From positions 9,157,823-9,221,822 of the forward strand of contig OY718803.1 of the NCBI GenBank assembly GCA_963070105.1: a stretch of DNA of 64,000 nucleotides, written 5' to 3'. How positions within the stretch are numbered: position 1 is the first letter of the stretch; every line of letters starts with the position of its first letter. Shown piece after piece: positions 14,101-29,100 of the stretch. Origin of the DNA: Litomosoides sigmodontis (taxonomy: Eukaryota > Nematoda > Chromadorea > Rhabditida > Onchocercidae). The notes under the pieces were generated by a model. The model ran no database searches. It was not told the DNA's origin and saw only the letters and a list, made by a program, of their open reading frames with translations. Made by a program: the position numbers and the translations under genes.

Positions 14101-17100
14101 CGGAATTCGGCTGTGTCGTTCTCTTTGATGGACAATGAATTTGGTCCTACAACATTTCGAGTGTAAGAAAGCAAAGTTTTACGAAAATTATTATCGGATA
14201 CGCTATGATTGAAAAAATTCCGAATAAATGCAAAATGAGCAATTAGAAATTATCGAAACAACAGGTGTGGCGCTATACCTGTACCTGTCGCGTAAGGTCA
14301 CGTACCAGTACGAATCAGGTTATTCTCTTTTTTCGCTCATATTATTTATATCGCTAACAATAAAGTATTTAAAATGTAAAATAAACTGCTATAGCAATCT
14401 CATCTGTGAATGTAAAATGAACCGTTGCAACAAGTTTACCTGTGATAATTTCAGGTGCTTTATCTCTTTCGGTGACAGCCATATTAAAAGAAGAAGATGC
14501 TTGTCCACCTTCATTCGTCGCTGTTACTTCAATATCACCAGCTTGCTTTAGTAAGATCTTCTCAAGTACCAGGACACTCTTACTTTCATAATTTTTTATT
14601 GTAACGCCTTCTACACCATCCTGCAAAAAACAGTCATTTTTTAATTTTATTTAAAAAAAAATTGTTTATAATCTTTAAGACAGCTCATTGAATTGGTTAA
14701 ATAATATTACACTTATAGAATGCTTATTATTTCTATTCATAAATTACATTGAATTTTCGTTTTAAACTTAAAATTTTGATTTGCTAATAACTTTAGCACA
14801 GATGAAACGAAAGAAGTGAAAACTTGAAGTAATGAATTTTACAACCGTTTTTTCTTACCTGTAAAGTTTTCCCATTTAGCGCCCATTCAAAATTAGCTTT
14901 ACCATTTGTTGCAATAGCAACTTCCACCCTATCGCCTTCCTTAGCCACAATGTCATTGAGCGCATTCAGGAATTCCGGTTTCCCCTGGGTAACGACTAGA
15001 TTCGCACTACTTTCTGCTTCACCAGCTTTATTTGAAGCTTTGAAAGTTATGACACCAGCATACAGGGCCGAATCAATAGTTAATTTAAAATCAGAATTCT
15101 GTTGAAGGAATTTTACTCCTGCAAAGCGATTTCAATATTTCAATTTTATGTATATACTTGAATGAAGTTTGCAAGCAGCTAAAAGTAAGTTGGAAAGTTG
15201 TGATTTTACTTGCACACATGACTTAGTAAAACTCATTGAGCATTTTTTGAAATTTTTTGCTTTTTGTTTTAAAAAAAATGTGGAAAAAAAATGAAACCTG
15301 GCATTCCGTCCACCAACTTGTTACCATTGCAGTACCATTCGGTGACAACTTCATTTGGTTCAATGGAAACCTCGAAATTAGTCATTTCACCACGTTTAAC
15401 ACTTTGATCATGAAGTGCTTTCTTGATTGCCGGCTGAAGAACTCTTCGTTTTAAGTACATTTAACAAACATGTGCAAAGATGACATCTTAAAAAGTACAA
15501 CTAACAATATCTTATTAAATTAATAGAATTAAGCATTCAATAATATGAATAGTTTAAAAAAAAGAACAATTGAAAATCCCATCTCGAAACTTTAGTTCTT
15601 TAATTAAGAAATTAGATTCGAAACAAAATTTCAAATTTTGAATGCAACCATTACTTTCAGGTCTCTTTTTCCCTCCTGCACTGTCAGCAAAGCGCCAGTT
15701 TCATCGACACCTACAATGTGATCAAAGATTACCTCCTTTTCACACTACTCTTCCATAATCATAAAAAAATAAAATTGAGGCTCAAGAAAGGTTTCAACAT
15801 ACCTACGGAATTTGTAGCTGTAACGGAAATTGTGGAAGAGTCGAAAATTTTCGTATCAATTGTAAGCGCTGAAACACCACCACTGATACTCTCAACTTTG
15901 ACACCTTTCATAGTTTGCGTAATTTTCCGACCACCAATGAACCACTGATATGAAGGCTCAGGTACCGCAATTGCATACGCTCGAAATTGCGCTTCCTCGC
16001 CTCGTTCGACGGTAACATTTTTTGGACGATCTGTGAATTGTGGCGCTAATGGTTTCTTGTTAACTGTTAAATGCGCCGATGATTCTGCAACGCCTTCCGA
16101 ATTCTCTGCTACACACCGAATTATACCACTATCTTCAATTGCTACACCATTCATTTCCAATTTCCAGCTACCGTCAAATTCACGTATTTTAATACGCTGA
16201 AACAACCATACCATTGTGACCTGTACTAACTTTGCTTGCTAATTTTTCCTTTCCACTCTTCCCATTTGTTAAAATTAAAATGGCAAATGAATGTGAGAAA
16301 TAATTAAACTGTTAAAATTTAAGTATGAGAGAAGGACGTACAGTTGATTCGATTAATTCCTCGTCGTTCAGGAACCATCTCAAGTTAGCCCGCGGTTCAG
16401 CCTCAACACGAACTTCAAAAACAACATCCGATTCTTCCGTAACACTTGCATTCAACAATTTTTCAACAAATTCCGGTGCATGTTTTCTCTTTTCACCCGA
16501 AATTGTTATTAATCTTGCTTTCGTTTCATAACAACCGGCAGAATTTTCAGCTCTGAAAATAATTTCTTTAACGATTGTGCCCTACTGGATATTCCAGCAG
16601 TTCCGGTTTTATCCACCTTTCACTCATTTAGCCATTCACTCATTTAATTTCAGAAGGAGAAAACGTGAAAGATCAAAGTGACCTGCATGTAATGGTTCCA
16701 GCATGATGTGCTGAATCAACAATAAGCTTATGGTCTGTTGCCGATTGTGCTTCAATTCGTATTCCACGTGTTGTCTCATCAACTTTCTCACCATTGATAA
16801 ACCAGGAGATTTCCGGATTTGGACTTCCGCGAACGGACGTTTCAAAAGTTGCCATTTCACCGTATGTAACAGTCTAGAGAATACCGTTAATGAACATTTT
16901 CAATTCAACTTCTCTTGCATTAGCTGTTAATTTGTCTTGCGAAAGAAGTTAGAGTAATTATTATTATTCACCTGATCTTCAATATCTTTCACAAAGGTTG
17001 GCGAATTCATCCCAAAAGGCTTTACGGTAATAAGCCCCCTGCTTTCCGCTTGTCCGTAATCATTGGTTGCAGTACAAACAATTTCACCGTCATGCAAATC

Positions 17101-20100
17101 AATGTTAGCTCTTGAAATTTCAATTCGATAGCATCCGTTACCTTTGTTTACAATTTCAATACCATTTTCACCGGATACAATCTGAAAGGCAGCCATCATT
17201 TTCTAGCTCAGTTTTGTCATCCTAATCAGTAATTATAATTCTAAAATTTTCAAAACTTGTGTCTAAAATTAACCTGTTTTAACAAAATTTAGCTTCCGAT
17301 TTCCTACAATTAGTTAAAACAATTAGTTAAGTTCTTCGCAAAATTTATTTCTAACCAAAAATTAATAAAGTTGCTTATTTTGATAAATGATCGAATAGAT
17401 GGGTATTTGAACATTCGGTACACACTTTTCATGAAAAAACTGACAACGTGTCGCCTAGTTGGACAAATAGATGTGTAGAGGAAAAGACTAACCGGCTTTC
17501 CTTTGATCCTAAACGATACATTCGGTTCTGGAAAGCCGCTAACTTCTGTTTCTAAGACAACTGCTTGCTGCTCTTGCAAGATTTTATCCTCAAGTGGATG
17601 TTCAAAATGCGGTGGACTTGGTGGTACTCTAACTCTTAATTGAGCGTCACAATTTTCCGTACCAAGTCGATTGACACCCTGAAAAGTACTGTTTGATTAG
17701 AATTCTTGTCTGTCTCTCTTCCTCCTTTTTACTCTAACTTAAATTATTTTTAGTTTAATTTCCTGTAAGCAAACATTATTTCCCTATTGTATGTGAATGC
17801 TTTATCAACGATAACATACTTGACATGTGACAATGCCGTCAAAATGTCGTGAAACATCAGTGATTGTTAGAATGCAAATTCCATCTTCACTGATAAATTT
17901 AATCTTTTCAGACTCAGAGAGCGGTACACCATTAATCATCCATACTACCTGAAATAATTTTTGTAAATTATTTCGTTGATAAACAATGATTGAAAAAAAA
18001 AGCAACAAAGTTAAGATTTATAAAAATTTTTAAAAATCCTAAATTGTTTTGAAAAATTTTTATTTGCAATATTTTACTGAAAATTTCACGATAAATTCGA
18101 CACTCCATACTCAGTGAAATATACATTCACTTCAATACCACTATTGCATTACCTTTGCTTCTTAGATTTTTTAAAGGAAATGGTAAAACTTACTTCTGGA
18201 CTAGGATCACCCGTAAGAACTGCTTTAAATTTAACCGTATCGCCTTCATTACATTCAGCGTCTTCAATTACTGCCTGAAAAATTCAAAATAATTGATGAA
18301 AATTTTTGAAATAAACTACGCAACAAACTTCCTATGCTTTATACCAATTTTCATTTTCTATTTTTCATAAAAAGAAAGTCTAGAGAGCATCAGTTAAAAA
18401 AAAAAAACTACGTAAAAATAGCTTGGACGGACTGAGCCCGAATTTTTAACTATTACACCACAATAATTTTAGTCCAAAAAAAAATTGCAGCAAACGAAAA
18501 GAAAAACCTGAAATTCAGGTGCAATGTAATTCTTGTCCGGATCCGGTTCCACTGTTAGTGTTGCCTTTGACTCAGCCGAGCCATATTCATTCTTGATTCG
18601 TACTGAATAAACACCGGAATCATCCGGTTGAGCGTCGCGAATCTCAAGTTTAGCATTCTGTCCATCGTATTCTAATTTGAAGTCGTGCGACGGTCGCAGT
18701 GGTTGCTCATCGACCAACCAGACCAATTCTGGTTCTGGCCATCCCTCCACCTTAAAAGCAATTTATCATTGTTAGTTTTGTTTTGCATCCTCTATGACTG
18801 AATGCGCAGAAACTCTTCAGCAAACAATACAAAATCAAGCAAAACCTAAATTTAAAACTTTTTTTTGAATTAAAACAAAATGAAATTATAATTTAGGATA
18901 GCTTATCCTAGTGATAAGGTAATGGGAAGTAATTCTCCTCATTTACCTCACATTCAAACGATACCACTTCTCCCTCTTTCACTTCTTGATCTTGCAGAGG
19001 CGTTACGAACGCTGGTGGCGCTGTTTCTTTTTCAACTGAAAAATTTCATCCCTTTTAATTTCTCTGCTAACAAATAGCAAAATGGATGAAAATACTTTTC
19101 CACTTAATGCTCATCGAATTTCCGCTCACCTGAACATCTTCTCTACCACACATTTCAAACAAATGAAGGAAGAAATGATAGTTAGAAGTGATTTTTTCCA
19201 CGTTACTCTCTCCATTTGCAATAGTTTTCTCATTTCAAAATCTCTTTGTAAATTTGAAAAATCAATGGACGTTTTCGCGGCTTAAACAAATACATTCAAA
19301 TTTTACAACTCTCACTGAGTGAAAATACCTCTCTGTTAGAGTGTTAATTGAGATGCGTAGAAAGTGCAAACAAATGGGATGCTTGCTGATCAAGCACTCA
19401 ACCTCACCCCACGCAACACGCTTCCTCAATGTTTGCCTGACGCAAACCGAACCTTTCGTTTTTGCAATTTTTTGATGATTGCTTTTTCCTTGTTGTACAT
19501 TTGCAACAAACGATCCAATTAACACCTCCAATCATTTTAGAAATTAATTCACTAATTAATTACCTTTGAGCACTTTGAAGAATGCAGATGTCGATGCTTG
19601 CCCATATTCATTGGTTGCCATACAAGTGTACCGTCCGGTATCTTCAACCTGTACCGGATCTATGGTTAAAGCAAAGAAACCATCTTCGTCCGCATAGAAT
19701 GTATGCCTCTCATCTTCATGTAGCATCTGATCATCTTTATACCTGAAATTACATTCATTTTTATAGTTCCACCGGAAGCAATCAATAAAACGTTGCATCG
19801 AAATTGCCTTCTGATTAGCAGATGCTTCTTGAGATTCAGAATCCTACATTGTAGCAAAAAGAAAAAAGAATCTGCAGAATACGTGAAATGGATAGACGTT
19901 CTCTTGCATTGTTAAAGTTTTAAATTTATTATTCCATCAGAAAATAAATACCAAGTAATTTCAGGTAATGGATAGCCAGTAACTTTAAGGCACATTTTTG
20001 CCGATGATTCTTGCAATGTCCTGAAGCCGTACTGTGTCCTGGTAACACGTGTACCTTGCATGTCAAGTGTGGTACCCGTTGTTGCTGCAAATTGACATTT

Positions 20101-23100
20101 TATAATTTTATTCCTCATTAAACGAAACTTTTGAATCAACTTTCTCTAGTTTGCTAAAGACAAGGATGTGTTTTCAGCTAAACTGTGAGATTTTTCAAAA
20201 AATTGCTAAACTTAAACTATCTTTTGAAGGACGTAAACTTCAATGCGTGGGCGTAAAACACTTGCAATAAATTCTAAATTTAAATGAAGCAGGAATATCT
20301 TCACAAATTTCAAATCACAAAATTAAATGCTAACTCCAGTCAATTGTGCTACTACCACCACTGTATAAGCTGGTGGTTGAAGCGGTCGGTGATATAACTG
20401 GTGGTGATTTAATTTTCTTCCGTGGTGGTCCTTCTTCCGGACCTGAAAGTAGATATTTCAGAAAACGGAAAATATGAGCCTTAACGTTAAATGTGCTAAT
20501 TACAAGCGTCCGTCCCCAAGCGCACAGTATTTTATCAAATGTAAAATTCGATTTCACTTCGCCTTTTTGTTCGAAATCGAAATTTGTTACGTCAATCATA
20601 CCAAGCAGACTTCTGGAAATCGTAGAATATTCGCTGAATTCGGATCGACCATCACTCATCGTTATATCTAATTCACTGATTGTTTCCATTTCCATATCTT
20701 GTTCTGTTATTTTTTTTAAAAAAAAAAATTCTTTTCTTGATAGTAATAAAATTTTCGAAATGAAAAGTAATACTTACACCACGATGGATCCACCAATTCT
20801 AAACCACCTTCATCGATATCCGTTAATTCAATTATATACAAACAGCGAATTGCCATATTCAACTTATTTTATTTTAGATGAAATTAAAATTTAACTGCCA
20901 AATTCAATAACTGCAAATGTTCAACACCCGCAATATGAAGTAGTAACTGACACACAGCCAAAAATAGTTTTAGCAGTAAAATTCAATAATGTGTCAGGTG
21001 AATATTGAAAGAATGAATGAATAAATTCAAGTTTCAGTGCAATTTCTCTACTTTCATATTTGTGAATTATGAAAGTGGAAATTTGCATAGTTACAGAGTG
21101 GCACAGTGAATTTGCATTTTATCTTTGCTCGTCCTTTTCGTTCTTAATTTTTTTGTTCTTCCTTTTTGAAAAAAAAAAAAAGACTGGATGATTAGGAGTA
21201 ATGTGAGGTGGAAGGTAAAAAGGGAGAAGAGGAAGAAGAATAAAGGGACGGGATGCGGTCGACGAGATCGATCTGAAACTGAATGATAGAAGGAAAGGCT
21301 TTTTCGTTTTGTTAAACTTAAGCTAACATGCTATACGATAAATTATTTATTGGTGGTGCTGATTCTAGGTGGATCTGTAGATGACTAAATAGACAGATAA
21401 ACGGAGAGAGAGATAGATGGGTGGATGGGATGGGTAGATGGATGGATGGTGGATGGATTGAATTTGAAGTAAGAGATTAGAGGATATTGCAAGAGAGAGA
21501 GAGAGAGAGGGAGATTGAACTTCACGTTCAATTACTTCTCTAGCTTATTCAACAAGTAGCTAAACTACTACTGGCTAGCTAAGTGATGGTAAATAGCTTA
21601 CAGAGCAAAGAGTTAGAAAGGAAAAGAATTTTTCTTTATTTCTTGTTGTGTACTTTCTTGCTAGTTAGCTCAAAGAAGTGAAATTTCTATGAAATTTCAA
21701 GGTATGCCATATCACCACTGTCTGTCTGTCTCTGTCTGCCTGTGTACGTGAATTATCAACCCACGCAATTTGGTTGAGAAGTGAGGGGAAGTTTAGAGAA
21801 TTTAGATCAGAGCTAATTGCAGAGGTGGAAGGAACAACTGCAACTCTGGGAGAGTGGTGGAAGAGGTGAGCAATCATCGTTATTAAACTTGCCAAATAAC
21901 AAGTTCGTTCTCTGTTAACAGACAGAAAATTTTTTGCAAACTATAAATAATCATTGGCTTTTCCGATGTGCCTCATTTGCATATTTCATTAATATCTTGA
22001 AATGGAATACTCACACCTCTTCCGTCTTCTTTTCCACAAAAATTTTTGGCTAGAAAGATGAGGTGTGAATTTTTTTTATGGAAAATTAAATTTTTAAATT
22101 TCTTTTGCACCATACGAATTTTATAATTGGAGTTTAATTTGAATGCTGTTTGCTTTAATTATATTAATAGGATATCGATTTTTCTCAAAACAGAAAGTGG
22201 TTTGTTTCATTGGTGGATTTTATCCGAAAAATTCGTAAAATAAAATTTTTGAATTTACAGGAAGATTTTACAGAAAATGAGAATTATGGAAGAAAACAAA
22301 AGAAAGAAAATGGAAACATACCATCGTGTCCTTTCATTTCACTAATATCCTTTAGCCAAGCTTGTCGGATAAACTCCATCGATTGAACGTCTTTTGCACG
22401 AATTTGAAACTCCAGAAGTCCTGGTTCATTAGGCTTAAGCTCGAAAATGTCCGGATCTACTTCGGAAACTCGTATTGTGTACTTGTCAAGCTGTATTAAT
22501 GAAACACATTTATGTATACTATTTAATTATTTAATTAAAGTATATTTATCGATCCATTTTATTACTTCAATTAATTAATCAATTTGTTACGTAAATAATG
22601 CTGCGAGGTAAGAATTATTTCTACATATGTTAGCGTAATTGCAGAACTATATGGCATAACGTTTTACACGTATCGTAGCGTAATGTTTATACGTTGGTAC
22701 ATCGCCACTGTTATTCCTCTCCGTAAACATTAATTTGTTTTTGAATAAAAAAACGTGGCGTTCAACTGGTTCCTTTTCACCTTCCCAAACCAAAAATGAA
22801 TCCTAAAAAATAGTCATTTATATTAAATCTTAAATTTCAACATAGAAGTTCCATTCAAAAAAATTTATTCTAAATTATATTGTGTAGTTTCGATCTTTTT
22901 TCCAGCTACAAAAGAAATATCCACATAGCGATTTAAAAAAAAAAATGAAAATTTAAATACAAACTTTTTCCAAGTTATTTCCAACGCAAATAAGTGTGCT
23001 TATTAGCAATATCAAAAAATAAGCCTGACATTTTTTCAAGCAATTGAAAAAACGATTGCATTTTTCTCAAACCACTTCTTGATAATTAATTATTCAAATT

Positions 23101-26100
23101 TGCTCAAATTAAAAATGCGTAAGACAAAGAAGGTACGAAATTTCGAAACAATTTTTGTATGAAAGAAATAACTTGCTTGTCCGAATTCTTCTGTTGTAAT
23201 TGAAATATTAAGTCAATTATCAAAGCTCACACTTGTCATCCTCCTAATCTAGAAGAATTGACTAACATGTCGATAAAGCCGTCCAAGCTTATTCAGGTCA
23301 CCTGGATACTGTTCAATGCAACTGACATGCACCATATCAGTGGCACGTTCCGGCACTGACATCATTAGCTCAAGCACTTTTTGCATTGTTTTTGTGTTAA
23401 GTTTCGCACGTGAAGCATATTTGACAAATTCCTTAAAAATACTTATGCAATGAAAGAGTTAATGAAATTTGAGATATTTTTGGGAAAAAAAAAGAAAAGA
23501 AATCAAATAATTTGAATTTAAATTAGATTTTCCTCATAATTTTGTTTTTTTTGAGCTAAAAAAAACTTTATGCATTTAGTGTTTGTTGTTTAAATTCAAT
23601 GTTATTTTTTTTAAACTTTTTTTTTTAAAATACCTTGAAGTAATTCTGATACTGGACAATACGATCAGCAACATTTTGCAAATGGTCATCGAATGTCTTT
23701 GCTCCAGCTTCTATCTTATTGCTCAAATCCTAAATGTTAAATTAGCAATGCTCACTTAGGAATAGATGTGGAAGCTTTTTTTTTGAGAAAAAAAAATTTC
23801 ACTTAAAAAATAAAAATGAAAAAAGAAATGAGTCAGAAGAATAAAAATTTTCAGATAAATTAATGCGCCTTTTCATCACATCACATGCTTTGTTGTTGGA
23901 AAAAAAATGTTTCATTTAAAAATTTTAAGCTTAAATGATTCATCGAGTAGGAAGCTCAAGGAAGGCAAGAAAGCATTGGACGATAAATTGATGAGTTCTT
24001 AAATTTTCCGCAGGAATAATTTCAAAAAGAAAAAAAAAAGAAAATATGCAATTAGTTGATATATGTGAATACGTTGTGGTGCGAAAGAAAAAAGTTGATG
24101 GAAAATTAGCTTTATTTTTCCGACAGCTATAATTCAAGAATTAACAAACCTATTTCACAAACACGTAGAAGTTGAAAGTGTACGATTCCGCCTAGCAGTT
24201 TGGATGTGTAAAGATAAAATTTCATGACAAATTTTTAAAAAAAAAAATGCAATGTTTAAAATTACGAATTTTGCATTGTGACAAAAAAAAAGTGGGAAAA
24301 ATTGTTTGGAATTTTCAAAAGTAATTCTGAAAATTTCCGCAAATTTTGCAAAATCGGTAAATGTTTGAAAATTATCAATCTAAATTTTATGGTACTAAAT
24401 TTTTAGGCATACATTTAAGGAAATGTAAAAATGTGAAATAATTTAGTAGTATTGCTTGTAGCACTTTTCTTTTATTTTATCATATTTCTGACAAACTATT
24501 TTAGAGTGTAAAAACTTTTTTGTAATTTAGAAAATTGAAAGTTTAAGGTTGGCTTACTTGAAAATTTCGGAATGCAATTTTTACTGAAGAAAATAGATAA
24601 GTTATGAAATTAATTTAGACTAGAAATTTCATCCGCCTATATCCTTCGTTGCGCTAAGATGAAGGAGATTTGAAGTGAAGTTGCAAAAAAAGTTAAGTTA
24701 TTTATCCTTAGCTTAGCTAACTTTTCAATTTTCGCATCACTGAATTTCATTGAAATTTACCGCTTTATGTCAAAATTTAATTTACAATAAATGCAAGTAA
24801 ATAAATATATAATATTTTGATGCTCAATTATTGGCATTCGTGTTTGTTTGCTATTTGTTCAACAATTGATTTAGGTTTCTAAATGCGAATTAAAGCGATT
24901 TTTTAAGATTTCAATTTGAAAATGATAAAACAATAGGTCAGTTAAGGTGTGATAGTTTGCGCAGTTAAGGCGCAAAGCGATTGCTCATTAAAATTTCGCT
25001 ATGACCAATTGTTGATTGTTAAATTGTTAAATCCGGATGAGTTATTCGGTGGGAGGAGGGAAGAGTGTTGGTTGCTTAGGTCACCAGTAATTGAATATGA
25101 ATTGAATTTTAGTGCGCAATAGGGGATAGATGGCTTCTATGTGATGACAGTCACAACAGTTGTCGGAGAAGCTGTGAGGTGTTATTTTTTTTCTTCTAAG
25201 GCGGAATTTGCAAATTGGAAACCAATGACCATTGCTATCATTATTTGCAATTTTCATTTTCTCATTAAAATTAAATTGTCAGCAAATTGTAAAAACCCTA
25301 ATTGCTTTAGTCATTATTTGCCGATAAAAAAAAAAGACGCTCAATTCCTACAACCAATTCCCTAGCTGTATACATGGGAAACAAGTAGTTCAAATTTTTG
25401 GAAATTTAGAACTTATGCTTCATCTGGTCTTTGATCAACTAACACTAACATTTCAACTTCTTTTTGCTGACAAAATATGGAGAAATCATTTTCTCACTTT
25501 CAATTATCTGACAAATTTCTATAACAAATTTAGTTCTAACTTGCAAAAATGTAACCGTCACTAATGTGATTAATCGAAAACGAAATAATTTAGAAGTTTA
25601 TAATTCAAAGGTAGAAGCGCCACTGTGACAGTTTCAGCTTTATTCCCGAAATGTGGAATTTTTAAATGATTCTTTTTAAGTGAAAAGACAATCAGTGGAG
25701 GACGAATGTTTTTTTTTTTGAAAGTGTTCTTCCCAAATTTTAATTTTCGTCCTAAATTTCAAAATAATAATTATTCATATTTACAACATCAAAACATAAT
25801 TGAAGTGTATTTTCATTGGATTCCACTGATAAGCGTGCTGTCATCAAACGCTTAGCAGATCTTTATCACTCATCTCAGTGTCTTTCCTTCTAATTTATTA
25901 CGCTAATTACGAGTGGAAAGGATAATATGAGCAACGTGATAGATAGCTAGCTTCCTTCAAACATTGCTAAAAATAAAATTCTCATTCACTTTTCTCTTAA
26001 ATTATTAATTTCCGATATTTCTTTTAATCAGCGTATATCTAATAAATGTAAAGGCTTGACCGATCAATGAAGGACGGTCCTTTTTTTTCAAGCACCAAAT

Positions 26101-29100
26101 GACCGCTCAAATTATTTCTATTAAAGAGAGCTAAATCAATTTAATTTACACTTTAATTTTGTTCTGCATTATGAACTGCACTTCAAATAATCTTACGGTA
26201 CACCCATAAAATTACTGCTTACACCGAAGTATTACGTAAAAAATTTTAAAAGCATTTGGATATCACTGATAGGATAGAAAGGTTTGAACCTAATAATAAT
26301 TTAAATTCTTACAAAATTAATCAAGTAAAGTAATCTCCGACAAATTTATAATTTTCATTTGAATAAGGATTTTACAAAAAAATAGCAAAGGAAAAAATCT
26401 TTTCCTATGGCAGCAACCACATTTGGATATTTTTATATTATATTGCACAAAATAGAAGTTCAAATTTAAATATCATTTGTGACTAATATAGTTGTTCATA
26501 CCAGTTAATCTTTCCACCGCAGTTTTCCAACCGAAAAACGAATTCAATTAATTGATGCAAATAATTCCCTCTCGTAAAATTCAACCAAGAATGAAACACA
26601 TCAATTTGAGAATATTGTTGAAATTTTAAACTTCTTTTAAACTTTCATCGCTAATGAAGAAGGATTGTTAAACTTGTTATCTGTGATGTAATAATTGTCA
26701 TAGTCCCTTAAGTTTACTGCGAAATTATTAAAATTCCTTAAACTGTTAAAAGCATTCAGATTTTTATAATTAATTTTGTCATGCTTCTTTTATTTCACTT
26801 TTTTTTCTACAAATTTTTTTTTAATTTACAAAATCATTGCTTCTAAGACATTTTATTTTTAATCTTTCTAAATGAATAAAAATAAGCGCAACTTGCAAAA
26901 GAGTAAATTTAACTTTTTTTGAAAAGTTACTTCCAAAAATTGCCAGAATTGAAGCAAAATGCTTATGAAACGATTTTAAACTATAACTTGTGAATCAAAC
27001 AGAGACTGCTAACTTCCACTTCAGCGTAAAACGAATTTCTATTCGTTTTAATTTTTCAAATCAAAAAAAAACCTTAGGAAAATTTCATTCATTTTTTTCT
27101 CTCATTTATCCAAAATGTTCATTTAAATTCTTCGTCAATCTCTCCATCGCTGACATCAGTGAAATAGTAACTTTCGCAAACCGTAACAATTCAATTTTAT
27201 GTAAAACGAATGAAAGTTAAATTAAACATTGCAAAATTCATTCTTTTCCTAAAATGCCTCAAAATTCTTTCAAAACAAAAACCTTTTTTTTCCTTTGATT
27301 GTTAGATTTAATCAATAAATTAAAAAAATTGTTTTTAATAATAAAGCAAATTCTGTTGATGCTGGAAGTATGATCCTCAAGGAAAGAATAGAAGTGCAGA
27401 ATTACTTAATTTCATTAGATTTTCTCCATTTCCGAAAACAAGTTCAAAATACGTTTAAATAGCGTTCCTAGTAATATTGCTATCCTTCCAATGCTTTTAA
27501 TTTTTTGATTAAAATTTAAAATTTTTTTATGATAAAATTGACGAAATTACTTTACCCTTTTAATGTATTTTTCATTCTTTGTGAATGCTATTCCTTTCAG
27601 TTCCATTTCTCACATTTAAATTTTTTGCAGTATCAGAAATTTTATAGATAGATCAGACAGCGCGCTTTTAAATTTGTATAAAATCCGAGAATTTTTCTTT
27701 TGAAGACAAAGAAGATCGAATGATAGAATTTTCTGAAAAACATCCTAAAATGTTTAGAGGTTTTAAAATTGAGGAAACTATTGTACGTACTATTGTATTA
27801 TACAAATAATTCTTCAACAGAGTTTTTCACTTGAACTTTCTAAATTTAAGTGGAAAATATTTTTTAGCAAATGTAATTTGTATAATTAAAATTACTCAGA
27901 AATATTGGACTTAAGTTCAGCATAATTATTTGCTTGATGATTAAAATTATCCTTTTTTTTTAAATCATAATATTGTAGAAGAACGGAGAATCGATATTGA
28001 TATTACTGTCTAATTGAATGTTTGAAAAAATTTTCAAATAATTTACATACAATAGACGCTGTACTTCTTATGTTAGAGAATTTTAAATAATATAATTAAA
28101 CTTCAAATTTATTGAAAATTTAGACAACAACTAATTGAAATAAATGAGAGACGAATGCGAAAAATGGAGAATGTCAAATTAGAATAGTAGGAATGAAAGA
28201 ATTAATTTTAACTTGAATGAATTATTGGTTTAGTTAATCAGTTGAAGAGATTATCGATTAATTGACTTAATTACAGTTTTTGATTTGATTACTCAAATTG
28301 CATTTCAATAATATGATAAAACGTGACACATTTGCTCAATGAAACAATTAGTTTGCATGTTCAATTAAGGAGAATGAAAACTGAAGCTTAAATTTCAATG
28401 AGAACGATGGAAAGGAATGAGGGAATTTTAAATTAAATTTAATTTTGAAATATTTGTTACCAAGAAAATGCAAATAAAATTATGAAGAAAAAATTGGCAA
28501 ATTAAAATGAAAAATGCTCTATTTTAAGTTTATTTTAAACTTAGAGTGTTGTTTGGTTGGGGGAAGTGACAATTGGATGTTGGGGTATTGGAGAAAAAAA
28601 AAAAGGAATAAATATAAAATTTTAAAATTCATTTCAAGAATTTGAAATTAATAATATTTTTCATATTTAAAAAGGCTGTAATTATCAACATTTTATATTG
28701 GCCATTTATTTAACAAAAAAAAAAGAAGACATTTAGAAGTGGAAGGGATTTTAGGGTTAAGAAGGTAAGACAACGATGCAAACTGCGGCAAGATGATGAT
28801 GGTTAGTATGAACAAATTTAAAAACGGAAATTTACAATCAAAATTTTCGATCACACCGATAACTCACTGATAGGAATAAGAAAAAAAAACTCGTTGCTAA
28901 ACTATTTTTTGACATTTTGATAAAGTTAGCAAAGTGCGGTAGGAAGATATACCTGAAGAAAATCGTTGATTGTTTTCTGTTGCAGTAATTCTTGTACACG
29001 TGGTAAATTGTGATGAAATTGAACGTGTAGGTCGAAATCACGTGATAATCGTGTAAACGTCTGACCCACTTTATTTGGATCATCCGAGTAGTACTGTAGG

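Larger units (their letters stand above)
20704..22321. other. unc-89 intron 10, 1.6 kb, purine-rich with microsatellites
   Basis: Lies between the PH exon and the linker exon. On the plus strand it contains a GA/GGA-rich stretch (about 21170-21520), a GATG/GATGG minisatellite and an (AG)n tract. No coding exon was recognised; the phase of exon 10 (1) joins exon 11 directly. Confidence 0.6.

Noticed and set aside
26281..26300. Palindrome aggtttgaacct resembling a tRNA B-box
   Set aside because: No A-box, no cloverleaf stems and surrounding AT-rich intron sequence.
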